In this document: piece after piece, positions 19,560 through 27,910 of the stretch | Numbering within the stretch: position 1 is the first letter of the stretch | Layout of the letters: each line of letters begins with the position of its first letter | From: an uncultured Anaerofilum sp. | GTDB lineage: Bacteria; Bacillota; Clostridia; Oscillospirales; Ruminococcaceae | NCBI GenBank assembly: GCA_944385945.1 | Contig: CALWZD010000111.1 | Coordinates: 1-64,000 of the forward strand | DNA: 64,000 bases | Direction: 5' to 3' | Translations under genes and position numbers: made by a program | Notes under the pieces: generated by a model | Database searches by the model: none | Seen by the model: only the letters and a program-made list of their open reading frames with translations | Told to the model about the DNA's origin: nothing

Positions 19560-20639
19560 ATGAAGATCATCCTTGTGGACGATGACCATTTGGCACTGGA
19601 AGGCATCTCCCGTATGCTGCATTGGGAACAGTTCGGCGGTCAGCTGGTGGGCTGTGCTACCAGTGGAGATGAGACGGTACAGCTTTTGGAGCAGCAAAAG
19701 CCGGACGTGGTGATCTCGGATATTCGTATGCCCGGCATGGATGGGCTCGATCTGGCTCGTTACATTGCCGAGCATTGCCCCAATACCCGTATGATCCTTA
19801 TCAGTGGTCACGGTGAATTTGAGTATGCACAACGTGCTTTGCAGTATCAAGTGACCGACTACATCCTAAAACCCATTACCCGTGCAAACTGAACAGTCTG
19901 GAGGAACGGGCTCGCTGCTATCCACGCCGAACTTTCTGCCGACGTTCCGCCGTGGTATGCCTGCAACGAAGAACTGCACACCCGTGTTAACGAAACATTG
20001 CGTAAAGGGGATATGGCTGCCATGGGCGAACTGCTCATCAGCGAGGATGTATTCCGTTCGCTGTCCGACCGCAAAGACGTATTGGGCATTCAGCTTTTAA
20101 ACTATCTGTTTTTATATCAGGAGGAGTTGGGCAAAGACCGTGCTTCGTTAGACGCCCGACGGCAAAAAGCGATGACCGAATACTGGCAGCTCACCACTCA
20201 GCAGGAACGACTGTGCTATTTGGCTGCTCAGTACTACGACCTGATGGAATACGCACAAGAATGCAAAGGCGAGTATACCAGTCCCATCATTGCCTATTGC
20301 TTACAGGCGATCGGGCAAAATTTTACCGATTCCGGCTTTAATATCTCTATATTAGCCGACACCATGCATCTTTCTTTGCCCTATTTGAGTACCGTTTTTA
20401 AAAATGCCACTGGTCAAAACATCAGCAACTATCTTTCCAACCAACGATTGGAGTATGCAAAACGGCTTTTGCGGGATTCCTCGATCCCCATTCGGGAGGT
20501 GTGCTTCCGCTCCGGATACGACGACCCCCGTTATTTTGCCAAGCTTGTAAAAAAGCACACCGGAATGACCCCCAGTGAATTTCGCAATCTGTACGGCGCA
20601 CAGGGCGTTCCGACCGATACAAAAGAGGAACGCACATGA
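19560..20639 (+). pseudogene. Disrupted YesN-like response regulator (receiver plus AraC HTH)
   Basis: The ATG at 19560 follows AAAGGAGAGATAG. Residues 1-110 are a receiver domain with the phospho-acceptor aspartate in VVISDIRMPGMDG and the lysine in YILKPITRA. A TGA at 19890-19892 ends this part. The same frame reopens and encodes a linker and an AraC-type DNA-binding domain (FNISILADTMHLSLPYLSTV, REVCFRSGYDDPRYFAKL). Between about 19888 and 19918 the natural reading KLNSLEER lies one frame off: one base seems lost after GCAAA and one gained in CGGG, so two opposite shifts enclose the stop. Intact, it would regulate the divergent transporter in answer to the adjacent kinase. Confidence 0.85.
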
Positions 20640-21925
20640 GCATCACCAAACGAGTTTTTCTTATTATTTGCTGTATCATCTGTGCCATCCTGCTCACCTT
20701 CAATGCGGTCACCTATCTTTTGTTCCGCTTTTCCATCACACGCCATCTGCTCACCTCGCACCAAGCACTGGTAGAGGCAAACCTGCAACTGAGCAATATT
20801 TTCACCCAGACGGTAGATAAACTGGTGTATCAGTATACCAGCGACCGTCAACTGGGCGAAGCACTGAGCGCACAGGTAGGGCAAGATGAACTGGACGATA
20901 TGAATATCCGCATCGCATTAAACGAACGCCTTGCCTATCAGCTAAACGCCGAAGCCCTTTTGCTAAACAACGGGTTTCGCACCGAGCTATACCTCAACCC
21001 TGAGCTGGAGGTAAGCAAACTGTTTTCGCAGCAAAACACCATTTCCAACGTCAGCCGAGTGTTTAACGGAAACATGGTAGCCGATAGGGAATGGTATCAA
21101 ACCGCCCGCAACAGTCAGCGGGAGCAGTATGTTTTTTTAAGCGAAGATCAAACACAGCTTTACATCGCCTGTAAACTGCAAAACAGCGCATACACCGGTC
21201 CACGTGAGATGCAACAGTTGAACCAAAGTTTCGGCAGGATGATCCATCGTGTCAATGCCCTGATCGAGCAGGTAGAGCAAAGCGAGAACCAACGCCGTGA
21301 AAGCGAACTTCGTGCATTGCAGGCACAAATCAATCCTCATTTTGTACTGAATTCAATGAACGCCGTGAACTATATGGCACTGGAGCGTGAGCAGGACGAC
21401 ATCGCTGCCACCGTAGACTCGATCGCCAGCCTGATGCGGTACAGCATCACCGAACCCGACCGCCTTGTTACCATGGATACCGAATTGGAGAACATTCGGC
21501 AGTACATCGCTGTGTATGTTCTGCGTTTTCGGCAGGATATTCAGCTTCGGATCCTTCCCGGAATTTCCCCCTCGCAGGTGGTCATCCCAAAATTCACCCT
21601 TCAGCCACTGGTGGAAAATTCCATTCGTCACGGCATTACCCGTCAGGATGCAGGCATCACCATCTGCATCCGTGCCTATCTGGAAAACGATCGGCTTTTG
21701 GTAGACGTGACCGATACCGGTCGTGGTGCAGACGCTGCAAAATTGAACGCTTATTTGCGGTATGAACCGGTAGAATTGCAGGTGACCCACGGATTCGGCA
21801 TACGCAATGTAAACGAGCGGTTGCAGTTGCGTTTTGGCGATGCCGGCGGGCTGGAATACCTGAATTACGACGGCAGTAAGCTGATTGCACGATTGCAGTT
21901 GCCCCGCCAAAACAGCGGATTATAA
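20636..21925 (+). pseudogene. YesM-like sensor histidine kinase lacking its second membrane segment
   Basis: The frame is open (429 residues) and overlaps the regulator stop by four bases. TM1 lies at residues 7-29 (ICCIICAILLTFNAVTYLL), followed by an extracellular sensor region. At about residue 189 (base 21203) the sequence jumps from LYIACKLQNSAYTGP to REMQQLNQSFGRM, which in the family is the end of the HAMP linker. The rest of the sensor, TM2 and most of HAMP (about 100 or more residues) are missing in frame. The catalytic part is intact, with QINPHFVLNSMNAV (His235) and VENSIRHGI, but would be on the wrong side of the membrane. Called a pseudogene by inference. Confidence 0.7.
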
Positions 21926-22069
21926 CACAACTCCCTCTGCCAAACGGTAGGGGGAGTTGTGTATCTGAAAAAAGTCCACTTCAGCCAAAACATTTCGCCT
22001 TTTCGCAGATGCGGTTTTGTTTTATAGTAGAATCAAAAGATCGCTTTGCGCAGAAAGGAAACACACTGT

Positions 22070-23059
22070 ATGAAAAAACAGATCGTTGCCAACGGCGTAC
22101 ATAACTATACCCCGCCCGAAGAATATATTCCGCACGCCGACGTCGTTGGTGCGCTTTATCGGGAATTCCGCCGTCGTGGGCTTGCCATCTCTACCTATTT
22201 TTCCAAACCGGATTGGCACAGCCCCTACTATTGGGCGCCCCAATTCGGCACTGCCCCCACCCGAAATGTAAACTATGATATTTCCGAGCATCCCGAACTA
22301 TGGGAGCAATACGTGCAATTTGTCCATCAGCAGATCCGTGAACTGTGTACCAATTACGGTCAGATCGACGTGCTTTGGCTGGACGGCGGTTGGGTTCGTC
22401 CGGACAATCTGGGGCAAGACATTCGCTTAGGGCAGATCGTAGAGGAAATGCGCAGCAAAACACAGCCTCAAATGATCGTGTGCGAGCGTACCTGTGGCGG
22501 TGAATACGAAAACTTTATCACACCTGAAAAAACGGTTCCCGATACTGCACTGAATGTACCTTGGGAAACCTGTACCACCGTTGGGGATAAATTTTCTTTC
22601 CATTACACCGACCATTTCAAAAGCGGGCATCAACTGGTACACCTTTTGCTGGACGTCGTAAGCAAAGGCGGAAATCTGGCGTTGAATCTTGCTCCGCAAC
22701 CCGACGGACTTCTGCCCGCACCGGCTGTGCGCTCTTTGCGTGATTTGGGCGCATGGCTAAAATTGTTTGGTGATGGTATTTATAACACGCATACCTGTGC
22801 GCCTTATTTTGAAGATAAGGTATTCTATACCCGCAAAGAAAACCAGATTTTTGTTTTCTATTTATACGGCGAAACTCCGCACTTGCCTGCAAAACTACCG
22901 CTGCATCTGGACGAAAATATCGTGTCGGTTCGTTGTATGCGAACAGGTGAAGCGGTTGCTTTCCGCCGAAACGACGACAACTTGACGCTGCATCTGGAAA
23001 ATATCCCAACAGGTGGAGCCTTCTATGCCGAAGGTTTTGTGTTGCAAACAGCCCCGTGA
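22070..23059 (+). pseudogene. GH29 alpha-L-fucosidase with an internal in-frame deletion
   Basis: The 329-residue frame starts at an ATG after AGAAAGGAAACACACTGT. It begins MKKQIVANGVHNYTPPEEY, the usual N-terminus, and then jumps at about base 22130 to HADVVGALYREF, a segment that normally lies about 130 residues later. Lost is the first part of the catalytic barrel, including the strands with the HWG and HHDGF motifs that bind fucose. The nucleophile motif IDVLWLDGGWV and the C-terminal beta domain remain. An enzyme without these substrate residues is unlikely to be active. It sits downstream of the yesN/yesM pair and would have cleaved fucosides. Confidence 0.8.
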
Positions 23060-23108
23060 CATATTGCCGATTGGACACAAAGTCTTGATGTAGTTTCTTT
23101 TGTAAAGC

Positions 23109-23152
23109 AACAGCCGATGCTCTCTATTAAGGGCGTCGGCTGTTTTATTTTA
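23109..23152 (+). terminator. Terminator after the fucosidase gene
   Basis: ACAGCCGA (23110-23117) pairs with TCGGCTGT (23135-23142), followed by TTTATTTTA. It closes the yesN-yesM-fucosidase operon. Confidence 0.75.
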
Positions 23153-23303
23153 CTTTTTTGCGTTTGTTCTTTATTTATCCAACTGTTTCCATACAAAATA
23201 TGTTATACTGAAACCAGCAGCTTCCTTATTCCGTTGGAAGCGCATCGTTTCGATACCTTTATCGGGTATCTCATCTCCGAACGGCGAGAAAGTGAGGGGC
23301 AGC

Positions 23304-24617
23304 ATGGTATCCTTTAGCAGCCTGTTTTTATTGTTCGTCTTCTTTTCATTTATCGGCTGGTGCGGCGAAGTTGTATTCACTGCGCTTACAAACAAAAAAT
23401 TCGTCAACCGTGGTGCAATGCTTGGGCCTGTGATCCCGCTATACGGCATTATGACGCTGGGCGTTCTGCTGTTCCACGAACCGCAGAAAAACACCCTTTT
23501 CGCCACCTTACTGGGTGCTGTCATTTTATGTGCAGCTGTCGAAGTCGTGGCAGGTGTCGTTTTGGAGCATACCTTACACGCTCGTTGGTGGGATTACTCC
23601 GACCGAAAACTGAACCTGCGTGGGTATACCAGCTTGCAGTCTGCGTTGGTCAAGGGTGTTTTTGTAGGGCTTGGCGCAAAATATCTTTATCCGCCCTTCC
23701 AGTGGGTGTTGGATAAACTGCCTGCTTTGGCGATAAATCTGCTTGCTTTGGCAGCATTGGTGGTATTTGCGGTAGATGCCGGTGTGCTTTTATTTGGGCT
23801 TGCAAAGATCCGCAAACGTTGGAAAATGTCCGAGCAGATTGCGTTGCAGCTGCAAAAAACCAGCAGCAAACTGGAACAAAATCTTTCGCAGACCGCCGAA
23901 AGCTTTACCGAGCGGCTACATCACAAACACCTGAAAAGGGCATTTCCTGCACTGGAAAAACCCGAAACCTTTGCTGCCGAAAAAACGATATTTGCGCAGG
24001 GGTTGGGGTTCCGCAAGTTGTTCTGGCTGTTTTTGATTGGGGCATTTGTCGGCGATATTATCGAAACCATCTTTGTATTTGTAACGTCTGGTGTACTCAT
24101 GAGCCGCAGCAGTCTGCTGTACGGGCCGTTCAGTGTGGTATGGGGCTTTGGTGCTGTACTTCTGACCATAGTGCTGTACGGTCTGCGAGAAAAAAGTGAT
24201 CGCTATATCTTTATCGGCGGCACACTTTTGGGCGGCGTGTACGAGTATATGTGCAGTGTGATTACCGAAAAAGCGTTTGGCAAAGTGTTTTGGGATTACA
24301 GTGCGATTCCGTTCAACCTGAATGGACGCATCAACCTGTTGTACTGCGTATTTTGGGGCGCACTGGCAGTGGTTTGGATCAAAGAGGTATACCCACGGGT
24401 AGAAAAGCTCATCGAGAAGATTCCATACCGAATCGGCGTGCCGCTTACCCGTATTTTGGTGGTGCTGTTCATCATCGACGGTATTCTTACCTGTGCAGCA
24501 CTTGCACGATTGCAGCAGCGTGAAAACGGTGTGCCTGCTACCAGTTCGATTCAGACAGTGCTGGACGAATGGTATCCCGACGAATATTTGTATGATAGAT
24601 ACCAAAATATGCTTTGA
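23304..24617 (+). CDS. Duplicated PF06541-type membrane protein (putative ABC transporter type IV family)
   Basis: The 437-residue integral membrane protein consists of two homologous halves. The first (SFIGWCGEVVFTALT, FVNRGAMLGPVIPLYG, WWDYSDRKLNLRG) and the second (GAFVGDIIETIFVFV, SRSSLLYGPFSVVWG, FWDYSAIPFNLNGR) share the pattern G-x-x-x-E, R-x-x-L-x-G-P and W-D-Y-S...N-L-x-G-R. A hydrophilic stretch of about 60 residues joins them at residues 170-230. The family is named putative ABC transporter type IV, but its function is unknown. Start ATG at 23304 follows GTGAGGGGCAGC. A -10 box TATACT lies at 23204-23209. It is monocistronic. Confidence 0.8.
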   Translation: MVSFSSLFLLFVFFSFIGWCGEVVFTALTNKKFVNRGAMLGPVIPLYGIMTLGVLLFHEPQKNTLFATLLGAVILCAAVEVVAGVVLEHTLHARWWDYSDRKLNLRGYTSLQSALVKGVFVGLGAKYLYPPFQWVLDKLPALAINLLALAALVVFAVDAGVLLFGLAKIRKRWKMSEQIALQLQKTSSKLEQNLSQTAESFTERLHHKHLKRAFPALEKPETFAAEKTIFAQGLGFRKLFWLFLIGAFVGDIIETIFVFVTSGVLMSRSSLLYGPFSVVWGFGAVLLTIVLYGLREKSDRYIFIGGTLLGGVYEYMCSVITEKAFGKVFWDYSAIPFNLNGRINLLYCVFWGALAVVWIKEVYPRVEKLIEKIPYRIGVPLTRILVVLFIIDGILTCAALARLQQRENGVPATSSIQTVLDEWYPDEYLYDRYQNML

Positions 24618-24635
24618 TATTTGCAGTGGGCAGTG

Positions 24636-24664
24636 TTGTTTCTTGAGAAAAGATTTGGTATAAT
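24636..24664 (+). promoter_or_regulatory. Promoter of the NERD-like gene
   Basis: TTGTTT (24636-24641), a 17-base spacer and a perfect TATAAT (24659-24664). Transcription would begin near 24671, which excludes an in-frame start codon at 24664. Confidence 0.7.
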
Positions 24665-24696
24665 TGTTGTATTCTATGTTTGGAGGAGCGTTGAAC

Positions 24697-25338
24697 TTGG
24701 ATTCGATTTTTGAGTTTGTTCTTGTAACCATCATGTTGCTTGTAGGCATTATGGGTATCAACTGGTATAAGTATCACAAAAGCCAACAGGTGCAGCAGAT
24801 ACAGCCGCAGCAGCCCCCAAAGCTTACCGACCCCATTGGTCGTGAGCAAGACAGTGGAAAGGTACTGCGGGCGGTAAAAAGTTTTGCTTCCCGCAACGGC
24901 TACGAAGTGATCGCACCGGGTAAAATCAGTTTTGGTACGGGTGTGTCGGACTTCGACGCTATCGTAGTGGGCAGTTTTGGTGTACTGGCTGTGCGTTCGA
25001 TGGGATACAGCGGACAGGTATACGGCAGCGAAAAAGACGAAAAATGGGTACAGACCACCGCAAAAGGACGGGTAGAGTTTAAAAACCCGATGCAGCAGGC
25101 ACAGGCAGACGCACGTTTGGTGCGAGAAGTGCTGTTTGAAAACAAGCTGAAAAGTGTACCGGTAGAAACGATCTGTGTATTTCCCAGCAGTGCTACCGAA
25201 TTGATCGTTCCACGCTCGACACCCATCTATCGGATGAAAGAATTTTCGGCACAACTGCTGAAAGATCACTACACCGACGACCGAAAAGTAGACATTGACG
25301 CAGTGGCAAAAGCACTGCGGGCAGCGGTTGAAAAATAA
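24697..25338 (+). CDS. Membrane-anchored protein with a NERD-like domain
   Basis: The protein has an N-terminal membrane anchor (FEFVLVTIMLLVGIMGINWY), a glutamine-rich linker (residues about 25-45) and a domain with FDAIVVGSFGVLAVRSMGYSG and YGSEKDEKWVQ, resembling the NERD (nuclease-related) fold in which an aspartate and Q/E-x-K motif would be catalytic. The start is uncertain: the ribosome site GGAGGA fits a TTG at 24697 or 24691; an ATG at 24676 precedes the ribosome site. The protein may process nucleic acid near the membrane, but no partner gene is adjacent and the catalytic pattern is not fully clear. Its terminator follows immediately. Confidence 0.65.
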   Translation: MDSIFEFVLVTIMLLVGIMGINWYKYHKSQQVQQIQPQQPPKLTDPIGREQDSGKVLRAVKSFASRNGYEVIAPGKISFGTGVSDFDAIVVGSFGVLAVRSMGYSGQVYGSEKDEKWVQTTAKGRVEFKNPMQQAQADARLVREVLFENKLKSVPVETICVFPSSATELIVPRSTPIYRMKEFSAQLLKDHYTDDRKVDIDAVAKALRAAVEK

Positions 25339-25340
25339 AC

Positions 25341-25384
25341 GAAACAACGCCCTAATTTGTGAAAATTGGGGCGTTGTTTTTGTA
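25341..25384 (+). terminator. Terminator of the NERD-like gene
   Basis: AACAACGCCC and GGGGCGTTGTT form a stem with extra AATT pairs around the GTGAAA loop, followed by TTTT. Confidence 0.85.
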
Positions 25385-25442
25385 ATCGGCGAAATTTACA
25401 GTTTATTCACAGCGGTGTCATAAAGTCTACGCAACTGGTCTG

Positions 25443-25560
25443 TATACTAAGAATCACAGAAGGCGGGAAGCCGCAGCCCACCTTTTGTACATGATTCCTC
25501 CTCACACCAAAGCGATACCCCTTGAATGCTCGTACATCCGCAGTACGAGCATTTTTCTTT
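25443..25560 (+). ncRNA. Candidate small RNA with 5' hairpin and terminator
   Basis: No gene occupies 25339-25777. A -10 box TATACT (25443-25448) is followed by a hairpin in which GAATCA (25451-25456) pairs with TGATTC (25492-25497), CAGAAGG with CCTTTTG, and GGG with CCC around AAGCCGCAG. A second perfect stem, AATGCTCGTAC/GTACGAGCATT with T tract (about 25532-25560), is a good terminator. The predicted RNA is about 105 bases. The loop resembles neither a known riboswitch nor a convincing SRP RNA. The -35 is weak. Existence of the RNA is an inference. Confidence 0.4.
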
Positions 25561-25562
25561 TC

Positions 25563-25622
25563 CCACCTTTTGAAAAAGGTGGACGAAAACTTTTGCTTGC
25601 AGCCGACAATCTTGTCGGCTGC
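25563..25622 (+). repeat. Element A, copy 3
   Basis: Hairpin 1 CCACCTT/AAGGTGG, linker ACGAAAACTTTTGCTT, hairpin 2 GCAGCCGACA-ATCT-TGTCGGCTGC. Compared with copy 1, T-A in hairpin 2 is changed to A-T on both arms. It directly follows the terminator of the candidate small RNA. Confidence 0.85.
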
Positions 25623-25657
25623 GCTTACCGCCCGCTTTTGGGGTGGTGCATTGAAAC

Positions 25658-25696
25658 AAAAAAAGACAGACCGATACGGTCTGTCTTTTTTTGCGC
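25658..25696. terminator. Bidirectional terminator
   Basis: A seven-A tract, the stem AGACAGACCG/CGGTCTGTCT with ATA loop, and a seven-T tract. It can stop transcripts from both sides, including birA, which ends at 25778 on the minus strand. Confidence 0.8.
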
Positions 25697-25704
25697 CCAG
25701 CTGC

Positions 25705-25775
25705 CCGACGGCAGGTTGCCCCTAAGCATCTTTTCGCACGAATGTGCGCTTGATGCGTGGGGCTTCTGCCGGCGG
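25705..25775 (+). repeat. Element B, variant with GACGGCAG arms
   Basis: The outer arms CCGACGGCAG and CTGCCGGCGG, then GCCCC/GGGGC, GCATC/GATGC and CGCAC/GTGCG in a nested hairpin. The inner core is the same as in other B copies, but the outer arms are different on both sides. It ends three bases before the birA stop codon. Confidence 0.8.
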
Positions 25776-25777
25776 GT

Positions 25778-26497
25778 TTAAGTACCGTAGATGCCTTGGA
25801 CACTTACCTCGCCTGTAAACATCTGCAAGTTTCCTTGTACAGTTCGCACCACAAGATGTCCTTGTTCGTCGACCTGTTCGGCGATGCCCTCTCCACCCTC
25901 GAAAAACACCTGTTTGCCCAGATTGATACATTGTTGGTTGTACATCTGGCAAAAGGGAACAAAGCCCTGTTCGCAAAAAGGTTTGGTATGGGCAGGGGAA
26001 AAGAGTTGCTGCATATACTCTGCCAACTGTTTGGCGAGTTCGGCGCAGTGGGTGATTTTTGCGCCGGCAAGAAGCAAGGATGTACCATGTGGAAGCTGGT
26101 TTTGGTCGAAGTAGCTTTGCGGATGGGCAAGATTGATGCCGATACCACACAGATAATTTTCGCCGATGCTTTCGCACAAAATGCCTGTGACCTTTTTTCC
26201 GCCAATCAACAGGTCGTTGGGCCATTTGATCTGAACGCTGATGCCTGTAAGCTGCTGGATAGCTGTGGCTGCTGCAAGGCTTGCGTACAGTGGTATGGTG
26301 GCAGGGGCTTTCATAGGGCGACGCAGCAAAACGGTATAGTACAGCCCACAGCCCGCCATATTTTTCCACTCTCTGCCAAGTCTTCCCCGACCGGCGGTTT
26401 GATTTTGGGTGTAGACAGCATCGCCGTCCTGCAACAGATGCAGATGCTGCTTTGCCCATGTGTTGGTGCTGTCGGTTTGGTCTAAATAATACAGCAT
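25778..26497 (-). CDS. birA: Biotin-[acetyl-CoA-carboxylase] ligase, monofunctional
   Basis: The 239-residue enzyme activates biotin as biotinyl-AMP and attaches it to carrier lysines. Motifs are SNTWAKQHL-type substrate start (DQTDSTNTWAK), the biotinyl-AMP loop QTAGRGRLGREW, QIKWPNDLLIGGKKVTGIL and GIGINLAHP. The N-terminal DNA-binding domain of regulatory BirA is absent, so it is not a repressor. The frame starts at ATG 26497, 12 bases after the stop of the phosphodiesterase gene, so the two are probably co-transcribed. Nothing unusual. Confidence 0.95.
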   Translation of the reverse strand: MLYYLDQTDSTNTWAKQHLHLLQDGDAVYTQNQTAGRGRLGREWKNMAGCGLYYTVLLRRPMKAPATIPLYASLAAATAIQQLTGISVQIKWPNDLLIGGKKVTGILCESIGENYLCGIGINLAHPQSYFDQNQLPHGTSLLLAGAKITHCAELAKQLAEYMQQLFSPAHTKPFCEQGFVPFCQMYNQQCINLGKQVFFEGGEGIAEQVDEQGHLVVRTVQGNLQMFTGEVSVQGIYGT

Positions 26498-26509
26498 GGC
26501 GGTATCTCC

Positions 26510-26998
26510 TTACCAGTAAGCAGGCACTTCTTTGTGATAAAAGCGGGGAACGCCCTCGCCCAAAATCAACATTCCGTAGGTCGGCATTCCAACACGGGGA
26601 CGGCTGACCGAACCGGGGTTGAACACATAAAGCTCGTCGGAGTATTCGTAGTAGGGAGAATGAGTGTGTCCAAACAAAGCGATGTCCACCCCACGTTGGC
26701 GAGCTGCATATTTCAGCCCCGCAACGGTGAATTTGACCTGATAGCCGTCGCCATGGCAGAAGAAAATCAGCTGACCTTCCACCTCCAGCATCGCCTCTGC
26801 CGGCTCGGTTTGACTGTAATCACAGTTACCACGGACTGTGCGTATCTTTAAATGTGGGTATTGTTCACGGATGGCATAGATGTCCGAAAGACCATCGCCC
26901 AGAAAAATAATGTCGGTGGTGCCGGGTTCTGCCTCGATCACCTTTTGAATGGCTGCCATATTTCCATGGCTGTCCGACAATACAAGGATCTTTTTCAC
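26510..26998 (-). CDS. yfcE: YfcE/MJ0936-type metallophosphoesterase
   Basis: The 162-residue protein has the small calcineurin-like phosphoesterase pattern: LVLSDSHGNM (metal ligands Asp and His), IIFLGDGLSD, VRGNCD, FFCHGDGYQ and ALFGHTHSP. Relatives hydrolyse model phosphodiesters with Mn2+; the physiological substrate is unknown. The start is a GTG at 26998 preceded by AAAAGGAG. It precedes birA by 12 bases on the same strand. Confidence 0.92.
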   Translation of the reverse strand: MKKILVLSDSHGNMAAIQKVIEAEPGTTDIIFLGDGLSDIYAIREQYPHLKIRTVRGNCDYSQTEPAEAMLEVEGQLIFFCHGDGYQVKFTVAGLKYAARQRGVDIALFGHTHSPYYEYSDELYVFNPGSVSRPRVGMPTYGMLILGEGVPRFYHKEVPAYW

Positions 26999-27073
26999 GG
27001 GGGAATTTTCTCCTTTTTGTAATATTTCGATTGATTTATACTTATTTTATCCGAATGGGAGAGAAAAAATGCT

Positions 27074-27910
27074 TTATTCTTGCTGTTCCAGTGCCATTTT
27101 ATAGATTTCGCTTTTGGAAAAACCGCTTGCCGCAGCGGCTTCCTTTGCAGCGGCACTCAGCTTTTGCCCGCCTGCTGCAAGGCTTTGTGCAAGCTGCACT
27201 GCCTGTTCCAGTGTCCACTGTTCGGGCTGGGTCGGTTCTGCACCTGCTACCACCAGAACATACTCGCCACGGGGCGCATTTTCTTCGTGCCAGCGAATGG
27301 CTTCGCCAAGAGTGGTTTTGGTGATGGTTTCATGCAGCTTAGTCAGTTCACGGCACAAGGTAATGCTGCGTTCTTCGCCAAATGCCTGTGCAAGGTCGGC
27401 AAGAGTAGTGCGCAGCTTGTGAGGTGCTTCGTAAAAAATCATGGTGCGCTGCTCGGTCTTCATTTCTTCCAACCGCTGCATTCGGCTGCGACGATTCACC
27501 GCCAAAAAGCCTTCAAACACAAATCGTCCTGTTGGTTGTCCCGACACCGCCAACGCAGTGACAGCGGCACTGGCTGCGGGGATCGGCACGACCCGAATGC
27601 CCTGTGCCAATGCGTCGGTAACGATCAGCTCGCCGGGGTCGGAGATGGCAGGCATTCCTGCATCGCTGCACAGTGCGCAATTTTCGCCCTGTGCGATGCG
27701 TTGTAAGATCTGCTTGCCTTTTTCTTTCAGGTTGTGTTCGTAGTAGCTTATCATCGGCTTTTTGATGCCCAGATGGTTCAACAGCTTGAGGGTGACACGG
27801 GTATCTTCGGCAGCGATAAAATCCACTTCTTCAAACGTCTGCGCAGCACGGGGGGTAAGGTCGCCCAGATTGCCGATGGGTGTGGCAACGATGTATAACG
27901 TTCCGCTCAT
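27074..27910 (-). CDS. rsmI: 16S rRNA (cytidine1402-2'-O)-methyltransferase
   Basis: The 278-residue SAM-dependent enzyme methylates the ribose of C1402 in the ribosomal decoding centre. It starts SGTLYIVATPIGNLGDLTPRA and has VDFIAAEDTRVT, CSDAGMPAISDPG and FYEAPHKLRTTL, all RsmI signatures. The C-terminal helical extension (ASGFSKSEIYKMAL) is also typical. The start ATG 27910 overlaps the stop of the upstream methyltransferase gene as ATGA, so both are translated together. Confidence 0.96.
   Translation of the reverse strand: MSGTLYIVATPIGNLGDLTPRAAQTFEEVDFIAAEDTRVTLKLLNHLGIKKPMISYYEHNLKEKGKQILQRIAQGENCALCSDAGMPAISDPGELIVTDALAQGIRVVPIPAASAAVTALAVSGQPTGRFVFEGFLAVNRRSRMQRLEEMKTEQRTMIFYEAPHKLRTTLADLAQAFGEERSITLCRELTKLHETITKTTLGEAIRWHEENAPRGEYVLVVAGAEPTQPEQWTLEQAVQLAQSLAAGGQKLSAAAKEAAAASGFSKSEIYKMALEQQE

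Noticed and set aside
19890..19892. Selenocysteine at the TGA of the response regulator
   Set aside because: No SECIS-like hairpin was seen after it, the family has no Cys/Sec there, and the surrounding codons are out of the natural frame.
25449..25500. SRP (4.5S) RNA
   Set aside because: The GGGAA...GCAGC apex is suggestive, but the conserved AGG-stem-GGAA-stem-AGCAG motif is not formed and the flanking helix does not fit.
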